This document shows, piece after piece, positions 45,105-57,134 of a stretch of 64,000 nucleotides of DNA; within the stretch, counting starts at the first letter, position 1; every line of letters starts with the position of its first letter. Source of the DNA: Massariosphaeria phaeospora (Eukaryota > Ascomycota > Dothideomycetes > Pleosporales); NCBI GenBank assembly GCA_011032825.1, contig JAADJZ010000008.1, forward strand, positions 434,001 to 498,000, written 5' to 3'. The notes under the pieces are model-generated. The model saw only the letters and a program-made list of their open reading frames with translations. It made no database searches and was not told the origin of the DNA. The translations under genes were made by a program, and so were the position numbers.

Positions 45105-48100
45105 TTACTTGTTCATCAGCTGAGTGATGTTGTTCCATTTCTGCTGGAGACTCTCGTGCTCTTCGTTGATCTAGTCGACAACTGTCAGTAAATATCTCAA
45201 ACGTTTCGTTGTTTGAACAAACGTACCGTTGCCCACTGCATTTTGGTAGCCACGAGCTCTTTCTCCATCTCGGCCATCTGCTCTTCTAGTGCTCGGTTTT
45301 CATTGTGCACGACGATGTTCTTTTGCATGACGGTCTCCATCTCGTTCTTCAACCGGGCCTCGACCTCTTCCGGTTGTGTCTCTACTATCCGTTGCAGTTC
45401 TTCCACCTTCGTGCGGAGTGTTTCGTTCTCGTCCGCCAGGTTTTCATTCTCGACCTTCGTCTTCACGAGCTCTGAAGCGACCTGCACGTGCTCTGTATCT
45501 GACTGCTCCGCGCGGCGCTCGAGCGAGCGCACCTTAACCTCAAGCGAGGAGACCTTGTCCTTGAGGCCATGTAGCTCAGTCTCGCGCTCTTTTTCTACCC
45601 GTTGTTGCTCCTTCCATTCCGCTGCATACTGCTTGAGCATTTCTGGCGTGATCTTGACTGACACTGCGTCTTTGACGAGCATGTCTGCGCGGTAGACCTC
45701 TTTTTCTACTCCTCCTCCAGCCGAACCGAAGAAACCGCTTTCGAGGATAGATGTGGCTGAAGGTGCTTTGTCAATGTAAACATCAAATATTCGTTCTTTC
45801 AAAAAAGTTGTGAGGGTCGCCATGTCCTTCATGCCTAGTAACGCCTCCGCATTCTTCTGCATCAAGACGATACCAAACTTGAGGATCGCACCCTCAAGGC
45901 CTTCACTAAGTATCAAGTCGTAGATACGGAGTACAAGTTGTAATGGGAACCGATAAGCGAACAACGTAAGAAACCATTGCGTGGCATACAGCTGTGGCTT
46001 AACTTCTCGACGGCGAAGATGACAATAGAGGGCTGGTTCAAACTCTTCCAGAAGGCGCTCGAACTGGTATAGGTGGAGATGTAGACCGGGCATATCTTGA
46101 ACAAATAAGTCCCGTAGGCCATACTTGTTCATGAGTGTTACGAAAAGACTAAAGGCTTCTTCCTCGGGCATCTGTATAAGCAATTAGCTGAGTGACTGAA
46201 ACTACTGGATCGCAAGACTTACATTAAACAACAGCGGCATGGCAATAAAATTCATGCCCTGCGCATAGCCGACAGCCTCATCGTATAAAGCGTAGGCTTT
46301 GCAAATCCCGAAGAGTCCATCCTGCAGACCAGCGGCCATGAGATATTTCGAATAACTTGTACGAGCACCCAAATCGCGCTTGATGACCTTTTCCAACTTT
46401 TGTACAGCAACTGTGCCGTCTTTGACCTTCTGCTTCTTTTCCGCTGCGAGCTTAGCCTGCAATTTCGTCATTTCTTCAGCGTGCTCTCCAGGAATCGATG
46501 GGGAGGGTAGCGGCGCATATGTGCTTCCGTTGGTCGTGGCCGGAGTGGAATAATCAGAATGAACTGAAGATGAGGATGAGGCAACTGAGTCCTTTTCCTT
46601 TCCGTTCCCGTTGGCATGGGCATTTGTATGATGCGGCGCCTTGATTGTCATGTGCTCTTTGTCAGTTCCGCGGATAACCAGTTCCTTATACAAGCCCTCC
46701 AGATCTTCGTTCTTGCTCTGGGCTAATACCTGCCATATGACGCCACGGATGGCTTGCGGAATGCCACTAGCGATGGCCCTGTTGAGCTCTTCGGGGCTCG
46801 AACGAGCAACGGCTGCCGGTCCTTCATTGACGACGGATTGCCACATGTCCCAGTCCACTGCTTCCCCGGCATCCCCGGCGGGAGGACCGGATGCAAAGCC
46901 AGCTGCTGTTCCAGGAGCAAGATTGGGGTTGATGGTTGACTTGGACGCGAGCGCGCCTGGCATGGGACTAGCAGGCCCAGACGCGGTGCTCGCCGGCTGT
47001 TCATCTTCCGCCAGGCTTCCCGGACTCCCAATTCCCAGCCCAAGACCTGTTGTCCGCCCGAGCAGTCCGGCAAATGCTCCGGCTTGACCAGGCTCAGAAG
47101 CAGTTTCGTCGCCCATAGTTATACCAGCCTCTTCCCTCATTCGGAGGAACTTGAAACGATCCCGTAGACTGCCCTGGCTTGACCGGTTGTTCGGGGGTTG
47201 TTCGCCTTCATCCTCGATCCGGCTAAGTGATAGTTCGGGATTACTCCCAATAGTCACAACGGAGGCGCTGGTGTGTTTCTTCTCAGCCGTCGATGGAAGT
47301 GGTGGAGACTCGGATTTCTTGCTTGACGTGTTCCGAGAGAGCCATGCAAAGGGACTCGTAAGTTTTCTTGATGGTGGTGCTGGCGCTGGTAGGGAGGTGC
47401 GCTTTTCCGTAGCCGCAGGCGGCGCTGGCGGAGGTAAAAATTTGACGGGTGCCATCTTGCCAGATAGGCCTTGCAGCCCGCTGCCAGAATCTCGAGGTGG
47501 TAGTTTCGGTGGAGGGACTGGCGTCTTCGCAGCGTCTGGCGCGCGTTAGCTTCAGCGATACTACAACCTAGGGGTTCTTGTGAATGGGAGTCCGGCGTGT
47601 TGTGAAGCAATGCGGTCATAGCACGTGTCGGACGTTCCCCACTATTGAACCACATATTGACGATTATTCGCCAACATGACCGTCGCGACCAGCGGGACCA
47701 GGTAGTGACTGACCTTCTTCCAGAGAGACATCATCCAAGTCCGACATGACGGATATTCTGTGGGCCGTGAGTAACGGCGATTTGGCCGGCGGTGCCTCTC
47801 CGTCGGGGGTCTCCACACCACCGCTCGGCCTCTCGTCGTCGGCGCCCGCTCCCCGGGGCATCTCTGGCACGGCTTCCTGGACGGCCGAGGAGTTCGATGT
47901 TCGCCGGCTCAGCAGAGAGCGTGACCGCGAGCGGTCGGAGTGTGAAGTGGGACGGGGGGTCAGATCGGGGGCATCTTCGAAGGTCTCCTGTGCGGCGGGA
48001 AAAGATCAGCGCATGCCACAATATGAACGGTTGCTGCAAGAGCTACTGGGAGCTGGACGTACGCCTTCTCTATCGGAGCTCTGCGCGCTGTCCGGCCGGC

Positions 48101-48116
48101 TCGTTTGGTCGTCCAT
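45105..48116 (-). CDS. gyp5: TBC-domain Rab GTPase-activating protein, Gyp5-type
   Basis: Five exons on the minus strand: 48116-48063, 47987-47714, 47535-46223, 46171-45227 and 45170-45105; 883 residues. The first two exons are inferred from open, family-like sequence (ETFEDAPDLTP, SPLLTAHRISVMSDLDDVS) that joins in frame; starting at the internal ATG 47455 would lose them. The TBC domain (about 367-700) has GIPQAIRGVIWQ, the arginine finger in IKRDLGART (Arg about 501) and the glutamine finger in YAQGMNF (Gln about 535), so it should be active. About 90 Ser/Asn-rich and charged residues separate the first TBC motif from the arginine finger. The C-terminus (about 745-860) is a long coiled coil. 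Yeast Gyp5 acts on Ypt1/Sec4 in secretion and polarity. Confidence 0.9.
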
Positions 48117-49828
48117 GGCAGGGGCGAGTGCGCAATGTCAGAAGATATGGGGATGCGAATACGGGCTGGGTGAGAAGAAAGCCGCAGTCGATGCAGCGCG
48201 AATGGTAGAAGGGTAACGGATGCGACAATCAAAAGAAACGGCGGGTCGTCAGGCGTAACAGGTCATGAGCAGCGCTGTGCAATGGGGAGGGCGGGTGGTG
48301 GACGGTGCAACTTGGGGGGGCGTGTGTTGCTGAGGGGACAAATTGGTGAATGGAGAGGGTGGCCCGGGTGCTGCAGGGATGTGCGGGAGAGGAAGCCACA
48401 ACGCGGCCGCCGACGCTTGTTCGCTGCTCACTCCTCCAGGGCTCGCTCTAGAGTCTACACGAGGGCATGGACTCGAAATAGCCACAGTACAGTCATCCGC
48501 GGGTGACGCTGAGCTACAGCAGACAGTGCATCAGAGCTGGAGTCGAGGCCACATGTTCGAGCCTCGAACCGCGACTTGTCACTTACCCGGCCGTGACTAC
48601 GGCCAACATCGCCGGCGAGAGGCCTCGTTTCACGCTCAACCCTCACTCGGCCTGAAACAATGGCTACCATCTCTACCCTCCCGTGGCTGGCCATCTCGTC
48701 TCGGCCCTAGGTACGGAGTATTGCTCACGCGACCGCGCTATCTACGTTTCGCCACGCCACATAGCATCGCGCAGCCCCCTCGCCGTATCTTCTCGTGTTC
48801 TCGCGATAATACCTGCTCATAACCTGCGTGCTATGTTCAAAACGTCGCAAGAGGGAACCCTGGAGACGCAGAGAGAAAGGACCGGAGCACAAGCCAGGGA
48901 GGGGGGTCGGCCTCGGCCCTTCCCTCATGGGACCACTATGAATCTCCCTCCCTTCATGAGACGTACTCAGCTTTTGTTGGTATATACCCGCCGTCTCTAC
49001 TGGGAAGACTTCTCTTCAGCCAGCCATGCTGCAATTCGACAGGCGCTCTTCCCCCAGCGTTGACCTGACTTTAGCACTACCATATCAACGCAGCTCAGCA
49101 CAGTAATCTCACGACACCACGACCACGCACACCAGACCATCGTCAAGCACAGAACAAGACAACACACCCATATAGGGAGAAAACACCAACATCTGGTTGC
49201 GCAAATGCGGCTTAGCGAGAGATCCGTACGAGCGATCGATCCCACATATCCACAGATCCCATTAACTGGCCACCAGGCCTTCCGTCCGGCTCCCCTCAAA
49301 CGAGGCTCGCAGCTACAGATTCAGCGCACACTGGATGACTGGCCTCTTTCCAAAGAACTTGTGTAACCCCGCGATAGCCTGGACTTGTACCCCTGCAGAC
49401 TAGCCGGAACCCTGTGCACCAATCGTTCCCTGCACACATACCATCTTGCAAACAAGCGGATGGTCTATCACGACGACACGCATCATATATTGAACAGTTC
49501 CAGCCGTTACACGAGAGCATGCACGAAGGCATACACGACCTGAAACAAATGTGCAATGGGAAGTTCTTTGACCTAACATGTAGATCCAAGAGGTAGGTAC
49601 TCCACAAGACAAAGGCAAGCGAGTTCCTCTCCGAGACTTTATTCTCTACTTTCTTTGTCTCCATCTCTTCTTCACTCTTTCCGAAGCCATTGTTCCCATT
49701 TACTCCACCTTAGGCTAAGGGCTGGACCCCGTGCCATTTTTTCCCCTCCAGACTTGGAACCTTAATCAGCAGCTCCCACCACACCGTGCCCATCTCGCTG
49801 CGTTATCACCGCCACCACAGACAGGACC
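48117..49828. other. Divergent intergenic region
   Basis: About 1.7 kb between gyp5 (-) and a membrane-protein gene (+). Holds both promoters. A plus-strand open frame at 47746-48216 is the antisense shadow of gyp5 exons 1-2. Confidence 0.5.
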
Positions 49829-50554
49829 ATGGAGCCACGCACCCGCAAACCATCCTTCGACATCGCAGACCACACAGCCCGAGCCCGCGCCCCATCTCCA
49901 GCACCGACCTACCACTCCACCCTCGACTCCCACCACACCTCCAACACCACCTTTACCAACCCATGGTGGTCCAACCCGCGAAACTATGACTTCCCCACCG
50001 AGAAATCCATCCCCATGCACGACCTCTCACCACAATCAAAACAAAATCACCACTCCGCAGACTTCCACCCCGTCCCCGAACCCTTCGACACAAACCACCC
50101 ACTCTACGCCCCACCCGCCTCCTCCCCACCGTACATCCCCCCACCACCTACCCTCCACACGCCCACCCCCCGGCGCCGCCTCCGCCACTACCACCCATCC
50201 CTCCCCCCCCTACGCATCCTAATCCCCTGGCTGCTCGCCCTACTCTTCTTCCTCACAACCGCATGGTTCACGTCCCTCGCCGTCGGCGCGCGCTTCCTGC
50301 ACCAGCTCGCCCCGCCACCCGCATCCATCAACGTCGTCGTCAACGGCCACGGGTTTGCTGGCTCGGCGGTCGTGTCGATTGGGCCGACACTAACTCCAAC
50401 GCCGACGCAGCCGCCAACGCCTCAGAAGCCGAAGGGCGGAGAGGACAATTCGGGGAATAATACGTTGGTTACGAGATTGCCGCCTGCGAAGCCGCTGGAG
50501 GGGATGGCGCCGGCGGAGACGACGTTGGTTACTGTGGTGGGGAGGAGGGGGTAG
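49829..50554 (+). CDS. Single-pass membrane protein of unknown function
   Basis: A single 241-codon frame with a normal ATG. The N-terminal 120 residues are rich in Pro, His, Ser and Thr and end in a basic patch (TPRRRLRHYH). One transmembrane segment follows (about 129-153, LRILIPWLLALLFFLTTAWF), and the remaining 85 residues are Pro/Thr/Gly-rich, with VVVNGHGFAGSAVVSIGP just after the membrane. The basic patch on the N-terminal side suggests the N-terminus is cytosolic and the C-terminus faces outward or the lumen. No family recognised. C-rich composition in third codon positions is stronger than in its neighbours. The frame is open and the topology reasonable, but coding status rests on composition only. 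Confidence 0.55.
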   Translation: MEPRTRKPSFDIADHTARARAPSPAPTYHSTLDSHHTSNTTFTNPWWSNPRNYDFPTEKSIPMHDLSPQSKQNHHSADFHPVPEPFDTNHPLYAPPASSPPYIPPPPTLHTPTPRRRLRHYHPSLPPLRILIPWLLALLFFLTTAWFTSLAVGARFLHQLAPPPASINVVVNGHGFAGSAVVSIGPTLTPTPTQPPTPQKPKGGEDNSGNNTLVTRLPPAKPLEGMAPAETTLVTVVGRRG

Positions 50555-51026
50555 GGGATGTTTGAACGGGAGGTGTTTGTATCGTAGGCTTGCGAGGGAG
50601 ACTTTAAGTAATAGGACGGGTGAGGCCTTCGCATCGGCTTAGGGGAGGGGGGGAATTCATATGGTAGAAGTGCATGGAAGACTTCAAGATATGACGGTAG
50701 CATATTCGAGCACGAAAAGGCCTACAAAACCTTCACTTACTATTACATTAACATTGTGTTTTTGAGAGCTGTCCGTTCCATCCATGATTTCTATCAATTA
50801 GTCGTACATCTCCCATGTTACCTAACACATGCATGCCCTGCAAGATTACTCCATGCGTTACCCGACATGCAATCCCCGCAACAATCCCCCTCCCTAGACG
50901 TAAAAGTCACCTTCCTCTCCTCACCGTTCACTCCAGCCTACACCCAGCCTATACCGCCGCACCTGCACTACCCGCATCACAACCCCACCCCCTCACTAAC
51001 TAATCACTCCCTTGCTTCCTCCCATC
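50555..51026. other. Spacer between convergent genes
   Basis: 472 nt between the membrane-protein gene (+) and spo22 (-). No feature recognised. Confidence 0.5.
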
Positions 51027-54000
51027 TCAATGGTCCCACGTGAGCCGCGAATACTTCTCCATGAGCAGGTCGCGCAACTGATTGCCCTGCTCGGTCCACT
51101 GCGCCAGATTCAGCGCCTTCTCGGCCCACAGCTTGCACTTTGCGTCGTTCTCCTGCACGTAGTAGTCGACGGCGTGGTTGAAGCCTGTGGTTGCGAGCCA
51201 CTCGAGCTCGGCGGTTGGGTAGTGGTTGCGCTCCTGGGGGTGGGCGTCGGCGTTAGCGAGGGCCTGGGTTGTGGTGCTTTAGGGGAGGGGGCTTAATAAT
51301 GTCGGGTTCGAGAAGAAGAAGAGACAGAGGGAGATAGAGAAGCTTACCCCTTGTCTCGAAGCCGCGACCTGACCGGCTTGTTCAAGGCACTTGAGACTAA
51401 TATTCTCGTCGAAAGTAAGCGCGAGCTGAAACAAGCAGCGGATCCAACGAGAAAGCTTAACGATGTCATTCCCCGTTTGCCGCCAGGAGAAATTGATGAT
51501 CTTCTGTAGCACCGACAGGAGCTCTACTTCCATGTCAGTATAGTATTGCCCACGATTCACTACATACACGCAGTTAGGAAGAACACTTACTACTCTGATA
51601 CTTCGCATCCAAATCGGCCTTTAGGACGCACGAGTGGATGACCAGGATGAGGTCTGCAAGAGCTTCGTAGTGATCCGGGCTCTTGTACACCCAGCACTGT
51701 TCGAAAAGCGCATCCAACTCATCCCACTTCTCGAGCTTCAATGCAGCTTCGAGCTCCAGTTTGACCACCTGGAAATGCTTTGCTATGATATCTGTTTTGG
51801 CCGACTCCCCGAGTTTCTCGAGCACTTCGCCCACCGTACGGCGGAACTCTTGTCCGTGGTTGCTTACTTCAAGGTAATATTGAAGCTGCATATGTTAGAC
51901 TGATTCACACAACGGGGTTTTATACTATGTCAACTTACGCATTTCTGTATGTTGTCCTCAGCACGAGCCAAGGTCGTCAAACTACATGCAACGAGGAAAT
52001 TGCAGAACATTAACCTGAGTGATAGGTCGGCCTGTGCCTCAGGTTGTTCTTGCTCCTGTAGGAGCTTGATAAACTGAATTATCGTCAGGAAGACCAAAAA
52101 CGCATCGAAATACTCACCTCGATACCGGCTTTTAGCAGCCTCACTAGGCTCGCCGGATGTAGTTCTCCGCAGTACTTGATTGAAAGATTGTATGCATTTT
52201 TAGAAAACCACTCAAACTCTGATGCAGTGAAAAGCTGTTGAGCGGCATTACTGGGTCGTCGTCTGGATGCTTTTGCTTGCTTACATGCTGCCTTAGTTAG
52301 CATATATTATCGATAGTCAAATCACGTCACGGACCTCCATCAAACACGTTGCAAATCTGCTCCACGACATCCGAATCCAAATTTCCGTCCTTGACTAGCT
52401 CTGACACGAGCAGTCTTGTCGTACACCTAAAGACGGTAAGAAAGGCCACTCATGGATACCAGAAGCTCTTACCTTAAGAGTGCGGGGAGATGGATACCGG
52501 CAGGCGCACTATAATCATGCTTCTCGAGGACCTTCTTGAGTGCCACAACAGCTTGCTGTTTGTCTCCAGAAGCTTGAGCTTCTAGAACACAAGCGTAGAG
52601 AAGAGTAGCATCCTTAGACGATTGTCGACAAATAATGTCCAAACAGTCGGAAGCTACCATTGTGAGTCTGTGAACCAAAAGTAAAAACATGAGAGCTCAC
52701 CAAATCCAGAATCTCCGCTATGCAGCCCTACTTTATACATCAAGTATCGTGTTATAGGCTCATCTTTGCCGGTATCGGACATCTTACCGAAGGCTTCTTG
52801 GGCCACTGCGTAGTCCTGTCGTGCTAAAGCACATAAAATCATCTTCCTACAGGGTGTCAGTTCCTTAATCATAGCGTTGCGGTTGGCTTACGCACCGGAT
52901 TATCTTGGATCTGTTCAATTCGCCCGCCTTATCGAAAAGCGGATGAAGACAGATACGACACCATGCATCCGTGGCTTCATGTTGTTCTTGGCTGTAAGAC
53001 GCTTCCACCCGCTTCCATAAAAGCTGCGTAACGAGGTCAGCATACACGAGTCCATTCAGATAACTGACCACGACTCACTGTTTGTGCAGCATGGGTAGCA
53101 GGAGCTGACAATGGTCCCTTCGTGTTTCGTGATACCATTTCAAAAAGCTCGTGAAGCGTCTCTAGGCAGTTGTCGCTGTATGAACTTGTCGTTCCCAGCC
53201 AGATACGTGTGATGAATGCCTTCTCGATCCAATTTTGGTTCTCCTCCCTAAAAAGGCGAATCTCGATGAGATCATCGAGCGATTTGCAGGACGATGCATT
53301 GCTATCCCCAATGAGTAAGTGTGCGAGAAAAGGCAGAGACGAAGCTAACCTATGATCCTTCAGTTTGTGTATATTATGCATAATCCTGAAATACTCTCAG
53401 TTTATTGTTTTTGCAAGCATTGCTCAATGATCATTACGTTTTGAAGTTGGTCTCGTTCAAGACAACGGTTCGTATCATTCGAAGAATGACTGGAGCATGT
53501 CAGTACGAGAGTAGGTATGTTGAGCAATATTCTGACCGCTGTACACTTGGACACTGTCGATCGAGTCTTCCGTCCAGAGAAGCTCAAGCTTCAGCAAAGA
53601 AACAGCTAGTTTCTCCGCGTAGTCCTGCTAGTTCGTTAGAATGGAATCCAGAACATCACTACCACCACAAGACTTACAGCTTCCAGTAAACCCAACATAT
53701 CCCAGGCTTTTTTTCGCGAATCCGTAGTCTTCAACTTCATGTACACTTGAACTATGGTCGTCAGCTGGCTTCGCACAGCCGGGACGCAACCACTTACTTA
53801 GGCTCTGCATGATACTCAAGCGCAGCTCGCCAGCTTCTGGACTGAGCAGCTCGAGATCCTGCTCACCCAGCACGTCATATGCTCGCTCTAGCCATCTGAC
53901 TGCTAGCTCGTAGTTTCTCTTTGCCGATAGATCTTTCCCCATTTCAAAAAGCAGATCAGCAACAGTCTCAGCTGTGGAAAGGGCTAGAGTATGGGTCAAT

Positions 54001-54747
54001 TGCTTGCTCTTCGCAAACATGTGCTCTGCGATATCCATGCGATCCTGACGCCACGCCTTAATTATTCGATCAGTATCACTGGAGATAGACTCACGTCATT
54101 TGAAGAATAATCGCGCTCACCAGAGTTGTCCGTAGCGCGAAGTACTCTACGCGCAGTCGGTGACCTAGCGCGGCCTCTGCACTCCTCTCGTCATCGGCCT
54201 CCTGGCTCAACGTTTCTTGATAGTCTGCGGCTCTCTCCAACACCTTTGTCGCACTCTGCATATCGTTGTTCTCAATGCACACTCGCGCGGCTTTCAGCGC
54301 CACCTTCATGAGTCGAATGCAGGTTTTACGCTCTCGACCCTGGGTTGCCTGACCGCCAGCCGAATCCAGGAGTAGGAATGAGAACACGCGAAGCAGACAA
54401 ATCGCACGATGGTGACGGCATACTTCCTCCTTGGTCCTCCCATTAGGTGGCTCATCGTCACGGCGTAACCGTGTGGAGAGATTCCATAGCTCGGTTCCTT
54501 GCCTGTCGAGCTCATCTTGCTTTACCGCGACCGTAGAAGACGCTGGGAGAGGGAGGCTGCGAATTTGAGTCTGGAGGTCGTCAGATAGCCTCGCATCGCG
54601 CGGATTGTGGAAACGGTTCTCGAGTTTTGCCGCGAAAGCTGTGAAGTGTGAGCGGGTGCAAGAAGCGGGAAGGCGCAACTACCCACTCAGAACGGCCTTG
54701 AGCTTCTTCTCGCGCTCAGTCCTTGCTGTTGAATGCGGAGGTGCCAT
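51027..54747 (-). CDS. spo22: Meiosis protein Spo22/Zip4
   Basis: Seventeen exons on the minus strand: 54747-54687, 54638-54121, 54056-53798, 53745-53678, 53627-53537, 53489-53438, 53385-53350, 53301-53079, 53023-52896, 52846-52701, 52653-52473, 52426-52335, 52287-52118, 52073-51939, 51885-51591, 51523-51348 and 51263-51027; 955 residues. Spo22/Zip4 is a TPR-like scaffold of the ZMM group that promotes crossovers and synapsis in meiosis. Anchors are YFALRTTLAWRQDRMDIAEH, LLFEMGKDLSAKRNYELAVR, RWLERAYDVL, MIRTVVLNETNFKTIMHNIH, WIEKAFITRIWL, KDATLLYACVLEAQ and SVLQKIINFSW. Introns are 44-84 nt. Exon 2 ends at a GTGAGC donor, as the GTGAGT 27 nt further on breaks the frame. Intron 7 (53349-53302) is 48 nt, stop-free and in frame. 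The exon 5 acceptor is CTAG-CAG, so one Gln is uncertain. Confidence 0.9.
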
Positions 54748-55215
54748 GGTGAGGTACGGACAGGTAATAGTGCAGTTGGTGGTGGTTGCAACAAGAAGAC
54801 ACCATATGGGAAGGAGCATGTCCGGTAGCGCGACTTCCGCGCGCCCGAGTAGGAAGCTGTCGCCTGCCAAATTGCGCACACCCATCAATGGTAGAAGAAG
54901 CCACGAAGAAATGCAGACTGGGCATGTGAACGAGATGATATTTACGATTCGCAATGGATTCTTGAGAGTGGATTATGAACCTATTTTCCTGTGACCGCGG
55001 CCTTATCTACACAACTCCAGTTCTTGAGCGCTGGCCTAGGCGAGAAGGCTTGATGGGAGCGGGGTGGATGCTGAAGGAAACACCATTCGAGCTGCTAAAT
55101 ATTATACTGAAACATCCTACATTACCAACATTGATCATTGTGGCTGCAACTTGCTTTTCAGAAGCACAAGACACCTTCCGTAATGTATATCCACAATCGT
55201 AGGTATTTGGGAGTA
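54748..55215. other. Spacer between two minus-strand genes
   Basis: 468 nt: spo22 promoter and 3' end of the regulator gene. No convincing meiotic control site found by eye. Confidence 0.45.
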
Positions 55216-57134
55216 TTACGACCCAGACGACGTACGTTCGGTGATGGGTATGAAGTTGCCAACAATAAGGGCAGGACTACGACTGGTTAGGATATCACGC
55301 AACGAGCGATTGCGATACACTCACATGCTATACGCGTCACGCTTGACGGTGAAGGAGAAGCAACAGCGAATCTCTGGATCTTTCGAGTTCGGATCAGGGT
55401 TCTTGAGTGAGCAACTAGTCAGGATGGCCTTCTGGCTGGAGTCGAAGGCAATGGCGCCAAACTTCTCCCAGTATGATACCAACGATGACTCTGCGATGAT
55501 TTCATGGAGTGCAATGTTTCCCTTCTCAAAGTCAACAACGCGCAGAATGTTTGGTGTGATTTGCTTACATCTCTCAGCTTCGACATGGGCGCATGGATAA
55601 GATCGGCCATCTCCTTGTTGCCCCTATATATTTCGCCAGTCCTTCGCCAGCAGCAAGCAGGAATGCCCATGCTCGCAAAGACGCGGTCGTATTCCATCAA
55701 GCTCTTGTCGAACCACATCTCCACGCGGACGAGCTGGACATCAGTGAGAGACTGGACCCGCTCGCGGAACTTGGGCCTGAACCTGTCCAGTTGCCGCAGG
55801 ATCCGTACTCGTGAGATTTGCTGCAAATTCTGCTCCATGTACTGATTCAGTCGAGCGTAGCCTTTGACGTAGTTGAACGGCTTCAGGAGTCCGGCGTCCA
55901 TTTTAGCCCTCAAGAGCTTATTCATTCGTTCTTCAGGACTATCCGAGCCCGCCGGATCCGCGGCCGTCATGTAATATTTTTCCTTGGCTTTATCCATAGG
56001 CAAGCCACTTGGGGGTCTCTGAATGGAATAGCCCGCAGCGGCTTGCGCGGGCGGTGGAAGCAATGGAGCGCTACTCGACGGGTTCGCATTGTAAGGCGTA
56101 GTGTTGGCCAGGGATCCCATAGAGTCCATCAATGAAGGGTCAGAGAATAGCTGGTATTCTCCACCACTGTAAAACGCGTTGTCCTCCATGAAGATATTGA
56201 GCAGATTATACTCGTTGCTGACCTCGGACGTGTTGAACATAAGTGATGAGTGGATGTGATGCATGTCATGGAAGTTATTTTCAGAGGATGATGGGAAGTC
56301 ATTGTAGTTCAAGACTTCACGATGATTCAGTGACCTGCTTGTTCAGCGCTGAAGTGTGTAACTTACAGGAGAGATTGTTAGAGGCCAGAGAAGATGGTTG
56401 AGGCGCCGATACGGGCGTGGGTTCGGCGATCGTTGTTGCGTTGGCATCGCTACTCTGAGGTAGAGGAGGTGGAGCAAGGGTCAGCCCTGGATCAGGGGTA
56501 TTAGTTTGCTGGTCACTAGCAGCTATGGCGGTATCGGAAGGCGTCGCTTCGTGTCTTGAGCTGTCGTTTTCGTCATTGACGCTATCTGACTCCGTTTTAG
56601 ACTTCTTGACACTCTCTCTTGGCTCATCATGGCACAGATGGCCAATATTACGCTTGACGCACCGCATACATGGTCGCTCCTGCGGAGTAGGGGAGGCCGG
56701 TTAGCTTGAGGCAGTGAACAAAGCATGACCGGAAGCTTACGAGGTCGCAGGTCATATGCTGATTGGGAGGCGGTTAGCACACGCTGTCAAGTGTCTTGGA
56801 AGCAACAATATAGAATGTATCGGATGTCGGGAAGAAGCTGCGGCTCACCGAACGTCTACAGTATATGCACGCTAAGGCGATGGCTCGAATTAGCAAGGGT
56901 AACTGGCACTATTGGGAGACACAGCGGGAGAAGCTTACCATGATTAACCTTCCTGCGCTTCTTTGGAGTTCTCGTCGGGCCTTTGGAGCCGGGCGCGGAA
57001 GGTGCCTGGTCCGTCTGGGGGGAACTGGCTTTGGGTGCATTGGATATGTCGGCGTCCTTGGCCTGACCCGCGCCCTCGGACGCTGTCATACCAGCGGAAA
57101 CAGATCCATTGGGCCCTTGAGTAGCCTCCGGCAT
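55216..57134 (-). CDS. acuM: Zn2Cys6-PAS transcription factor of the AcuM/Rds2 group (gluconeogenesis regulator)
   Basis: Seven exons on the minus strand: 57134-56939, 56871-56849, 56758-56741, 56679-56367, 56314-55569, 55521-55325 and 55282-55216; 519 residues. The zinc cluster is ACIYCRRSHMTCDL-ERPC-MRC with C67, C70, C77, C83, C86 and C95, after a basic KKRRKVNH patch. It is assembled from four exons, two of only 23 and 18 nt. A PAS-like region follows (about 300-510): KPFNYVKGYARLNQYMEQN, SLMEYDRVFASMGIPACCWR, YWEKFGAIAFDSSQK and ALIVGNFIPITE. AcuK and AcuM act together to switch on gluconeogenic genes. The zinc cluster fits Rds2/AcuM better than AcuK/Ert1, from memory. The frame appears to stop at 55321, but GTGAGTG there is a donor and the last 22 codons are restored by splicing. 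Confidence 0.85.

Noticed and set aside
47746..48216. Plus-strand open frame of 157 codons
   Set aside because: It is antisense to gyp5 exons 1 and 2, which join in frame to the TBC protein and have family-like content.
54090..54121. GTGAGT at 54094 as the end of spo22 exon 2
   Set aside because: It leaves phase 2 with no matching acceptor; the GTGAGC donor at 54120 gives the in-frame join TTL-AWRQDR.
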